Made by a program: the position numbers and the translations under genes
Notes under the pieces: model-generated
What the model saw: only the letters and a program-made list of their open reading frames with translations
The model's database searches: none
Told to the model about the DNA's origin: nothing
Assembly (NCBI GenBank): GCA_934659445.1
Contig: CAKUHV010000024.1
Coordinates: 1 to 19,429, forward strand
Source of the DNA: an uncultured Oscillospiraceae bacterium
Lineage (GTDB): Bacteria > Bacillota > Clostridia > Oscillospirales > Oscillospiraceae
Length of the DNA stretch: 19,429 bases
Direction of reading: 5' to 3'
Part shown: positions 17,301 to 19,429 of the stretch, piece by piece
Numbering within the stretch: the first letter of the stretch is position 1
How the letters are laid out: the number at the start of each line of letters is the position of its first letter

Positions 17301-18971
17301 CTATAATTCGGCCACTGCCGGGAAATCCCTGATCGGGATGACATCCAGCTCACCAATGAACTTATAGAAAATGCGGACACTCTGCTGAAAGGGCTGATTG
17401 CGATAAGTCGCTTTAACGGCACCATCAGGAAGGACCTTCGGGCCAACTTCAATCCGTTTGACGAAAGTGACCAGTGTATCCCTGTCCAACTCCTCTATGT
17501 GAGTGTACTTGCTTGCCAAATCAAAAAATGCTCGATAGCTTTGCTGAGTTTCACTGACCGGATCGATGCCGCTTAAACTAGCTACGGTTTTCTCCAACCC
17601 AACTGACTCCCTCTGCAGCTCAGACAGCATTCTCTCCAATCGATTGTCATCAATCTTACCCTCTGCATTATCAGTATAGAGCTTGGTGATGATTTTATCT
17701 ATGGTAGTCAAACGCGTCTGGGCTTTCTGCAGTTGGATTTGGCGGGCTTTAATAAGATTGTCATCGCCAGCTCTACGCATCGCTTCACGGACAACGGCCT
17801 CCTTCTCTTCAGGACTGAGGTCGATCAGGGAATTCAAGTCTTGGCGAACCACCTCAACAATGTCGCTATACTTGATTCTAACACCGGTACAAGGCTCGGC
17901 AATATCTTGACGCTGCCGGTTACAGCTCAGGTACCAGTATTTCTCTCGTTCCCCCTTATAGACTGTACCGCAAGAGCAAAGTGCATGGCCGCACTTGGCA
18001 CAGAATGCGATACCGAAGAAGATGCTGCGGCGCACATGATCATACTGTCGGTAATCAAAGGAGCCTCGGCCCAAATTGAATTGGGCCAGATCAAAGAGCT
18101 CCTGCGTCACCAACGGATCATGAGTATCCTCCGTGACAGCCCATTGATCCTTGGGTACCTGCAACTTTTTCTTCGACTTGACACTGGCTTTCTTGGTCTT
18201 GCCAAGAAGCGTATGCCCGAGATAAACAGAGTTCTTCAGGATCCGCTTGACGGTCGTATAGTTCCACAAATCCGACGCTCTGGCTGCTCCATCTTCGGAA
18301 AAGTTTCCTTGGTAGAGAACCTTATACTTCAGAGGCGGAATCACGCCATCCTCGTTAAGATCAAGAGCGATCTTTCTGCTCGAATCTCCTCGTGCCGCTG
18401 CCTCAAAGATCCTTTGAACGACAGGTGCAGTTGCTTCATCTGGCACAAGGCGGTTTTTGTTACGAGCGTCCTTTACATAGCCATATGGAGCGCAGGCACA
18501 GTAAAGCCCTTTTTCTCTCTTAGCTTTCAGAACCTCCTTAACCTTTCTCGAACCATCGCGAAGATAGACCTCGTTCATGGCAAACTGGAACGGAGCCATG
18601 ATATTCTCTTGTTCAGTGTCGAAGTTATCAGCTACTGTCAGATACCGAATGCCCCGTTCGGGGAAATACTGCTCAGCATAATAACTTGCCTCTCGCATAT
18701 CTCTGCCGAGTCGCGAAAGGTCTTTGGTAATGACTATATTTGCTTTCCCTTGCTCTAACAGCGCAATCATCTCTTGGAATGCCGGACGATCGAAGTTTCC
18801 ACCAGACCAACCGTCATCGACAAAAACGCGGGCCAGAAAAATTTCATTCCGTTCACAGAAAGTCTGAATGATCATCCTCTGGTTTGAGATGCTGGAGGAT
18901 TCTCCCTCGGCAGCCTCTTCGTTAGAAAGTCGCAGGTAGGCAAATGCAATTCTGCGAATGTCGGTTCTCAC
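17301..18971 (-). CDS. Large serine recombinase (TnpX-like site-specific integrase)
   Basis: 556 aa from a GTG at 18971 with GGAGG 5 nt upstream; the overlapping ATG two bases earlier is out of frame. Residues 8-150 are the resolvase catalytic domain: Ser16 in AYLRLS is the likely nucleophile and DLSRLGRD (84-91) carries catalytic arginines. About 160-270 is the recombinase DNA-binding domain (GYVKDARNKNRLVPDE, IALDLNEDG). About 330-375 is a zinc ribbon (FCAKCGHALCSCG, then SCNRQ and EPCTG). About 390-470 is a coiled coil. The C-terminal part resembles DUF4368. It cuts and rejoins the attachment sites for excision and insertion. It lies at the element end, as in Tn4451-type elements, and looks intact. 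Confidence 0.95.
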   Translation of the reverse strand: MRTDIRRIAFAYLRLSNEEAAEGESSSISNQRMIIQTFCERNEIFLARVFVDDGWSGGNFDRPAFQEMIALLEQGKANIVITKDLSRLGRDMREASYYAEQYFPERGIRYLTVADNFDTEQENIMAPFQFAMNEVYLRDGSRKVKEVLKAKREKGLYCACAPYGYVKDARNKNRLVPDEATAPVVQRIFEAAARGDSSRKIALDLNEDGVIPPLKYKVLYQGNFSEDGAARASDLWNYTTVKRILKNSVYLGHTLLGKTKKASVKSKKKLQVPKDQWAVTEDTHDPLVTQELFDLAQFNLGRGSFDYRQYDHVRRSIFFGIAFCAKCGHALCSCGTVYKGEREKYWYLSCNRQRQDIAEPCTGVRIKYSDIVEVVRQDLNSLIDLSPEEKEAVVREAMRRAGDDNLIKARQIQLQKAQTRLTTIDKIITKLYTDNAEGKIDDNRLERMLSELQRESVGLEKTVASLSGIDPVSETQQSYRAFFDLASKYTHIEELDRDTLVTFVKRIEVGPKVLPDGAVKATYRNQPFQQSVRIFYKFIGELDVIPIRDFPAVAEL

Positions 18972-19007
18972 ATTAACCTCCTTCGACGAACCGACCCACT
19001 AAGGGTA

Positions 19008-19208
19008 TTATACGGCATCGTCTGTACTTTCGTCAAAGGTAGACTTTTCTTTTTTATCTTGGAGCAACCGATCTACAATCAGATCTGATACAGAACGGTC
19101 ATCCGAAAAGGTGCGGTGGACCATATAAGTTGCTTCACCAAGCTTGATTTCATTCATCTGGTTGATTTCGCCTCCACCACTATTCTGCACGGGTTTGCTA
19201 TCCATCAT
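19008..19208 (-). CDS. TnpW-like small transposon protein
   Basis: 66 aa, with AAAAGGGG upstream of the first of two adjacent ATGs. The core IKLGEATYMVHRTFSDDRSV, then DLIVDRLLQDKK, resembles TnpW-family proteins found beside TnpX-type recombinases, whose role is not known. An internal ATG at residue 18 lies just before this core and is an alternative start. The 36-nt gap to the recombinase suggests one transcript. The tail is acidic. Confidence 0.75.
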   Translation of the reverse strand: MMDSKPVQNSGGGEINQMNEIKLGEATYMVHRTFSDDRSVSDLIVDRLLQDKKEKSTFDESTDDAV

Positions 19209-19244
19209 TCAAACCCCTTTTTACATAGATTAAAGAGCTCTTCA

Positions 19245-19389
19245 TAATGAATGTAGAAAACAGGGGTGGATTGACCACCCATCACATCAAGAAAATTGCC
19301 ACTGGCGCTTCAAAGCGTCGGTGGCAATTTTTTTTGCAAATTTCAGATTGCGAGGGTGGTCAAAAGGGGTGCCATTTCTACATTCATTA
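19245..19389. repeat. 145-bp nested inverted repeat with bidirectional terminator core
   Basis: Outer arms TAATGAATGTAGAAA (19245-19259) and TTTCTACATTCATTA (19375-19389) are a perfect 15-bp inverted repeat. Inner arms TGACCACCC (19272-19280) and GGGTGGTCA (19354-19362) share the same centre. Between them lies a terminator-like stem (TTGCCAC...GTGGCAA, loop TCAA at 19310-19313), followed by eight T on the plus strand and TTTTC on the minus strand. No target duplication was seen. Confidence 0.75.
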
Positions 19390-19429
19390 CGAGAGGTGCA
19401 TTCGAGGTGTTTTATGACTTGCCGACCGC

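Larger units (their letters stand above)
17132..19429. mobile_element. Integrative element (Tn4451/TnpX-like), left part, inserted in a spore-protein gene
   Basis: The element begins where spore-protein homology stops and runs off the right edge. It carries a large serine recombinase next to the junction and a TnpW-like small gene, a pairing known from Tn4451-type mobilisable transposons. Its base composition is visibly lower in GC than the backbone to the left. The other end and any cargo or mobilisation genes are outside the window. Confidence 0.75.

Noticed and set aside
19412..19429. Six codons reading into a TAA at the right edge on the minus strand, or ATG at 19414 on the plus strand
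   Set aside because: Both are too short to judge; either could be the edge of a real gene outside the window.

Overview
The window looks like a chromosomal segment of a spore-forming, high-GC gut clostridium of the Oscillospiraceae type (Flavonifractor/Oscillibacter/Lawsonibacter-like). This rests on the GC-rich backbone, three-SLH S-layer proteins, GGAGG ribosome binding sites, an alpha/beta-type small acid-soluble spore protein and a CIRCE element. The genus is inference. Every gene I can support is on the minus strand, so the region reads from right to left.

Layout. (1) 1-5050 is a cell-surface operon behind a structured leader. The leader holds a compact cobalamin riboswitch with a visible antiterminator/terminator platform. 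The genes are an S-layer protein carrying a transcobalamin-like alpha-barrel plus a DUF4430 (transcobalamin C-terminal-like) domain, a second membrane-anchored alpha-barrel protein, and a DUF4430 lipoprotein cut by the left edge. Together they look like a bacterial counterpart of animal intrinsic factor/transcobalamin, made when B12 is scarce. (2) 5084-8178 holds a second SLH protein (Ig-like and InlB-type repeats) behind a small DUF2442 gene. (3) 8204-10766 is a MalT/LAL-type LuxR regulator with a good sigma-A-type promoter. (4) 10812-14169 is a heat-shock block, clpB and hsp20, with a perfect CIRCE upstream of hsp20 and a degenerate one upstream of clpB. (5) 14186-16831 is a polar amino-acid ABC transporter operon (binding protein, permease, ATPase). 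Its binding protein appears circularly permuted: the second lobe precedes the first. (6) 17012-17131 is the 3' remnant of a spore-protein gene, interrupted by (7) a lower-GC mobile element from about 17132 to beyond the right edge. The element carries a large serine recombinase of the TnpX type, a TnpW-like small gene and a 145-bp fold-back sequence.

How the parts may work together. In the B12 block, low cobalamin should let the antiterminator form and the surface proteins be made. The S-layer protein would hold both transcobalamin-like domains at the cell surface, and the membrane-anchored barrel and the lipoprotein would supply the two halves closer to the membrane, passing the vitamin to an importer that would lie left of the window. 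The importer is not seen. Long plus-strand ORFs across the GC-rich part are antisense shadows and were not annotated.
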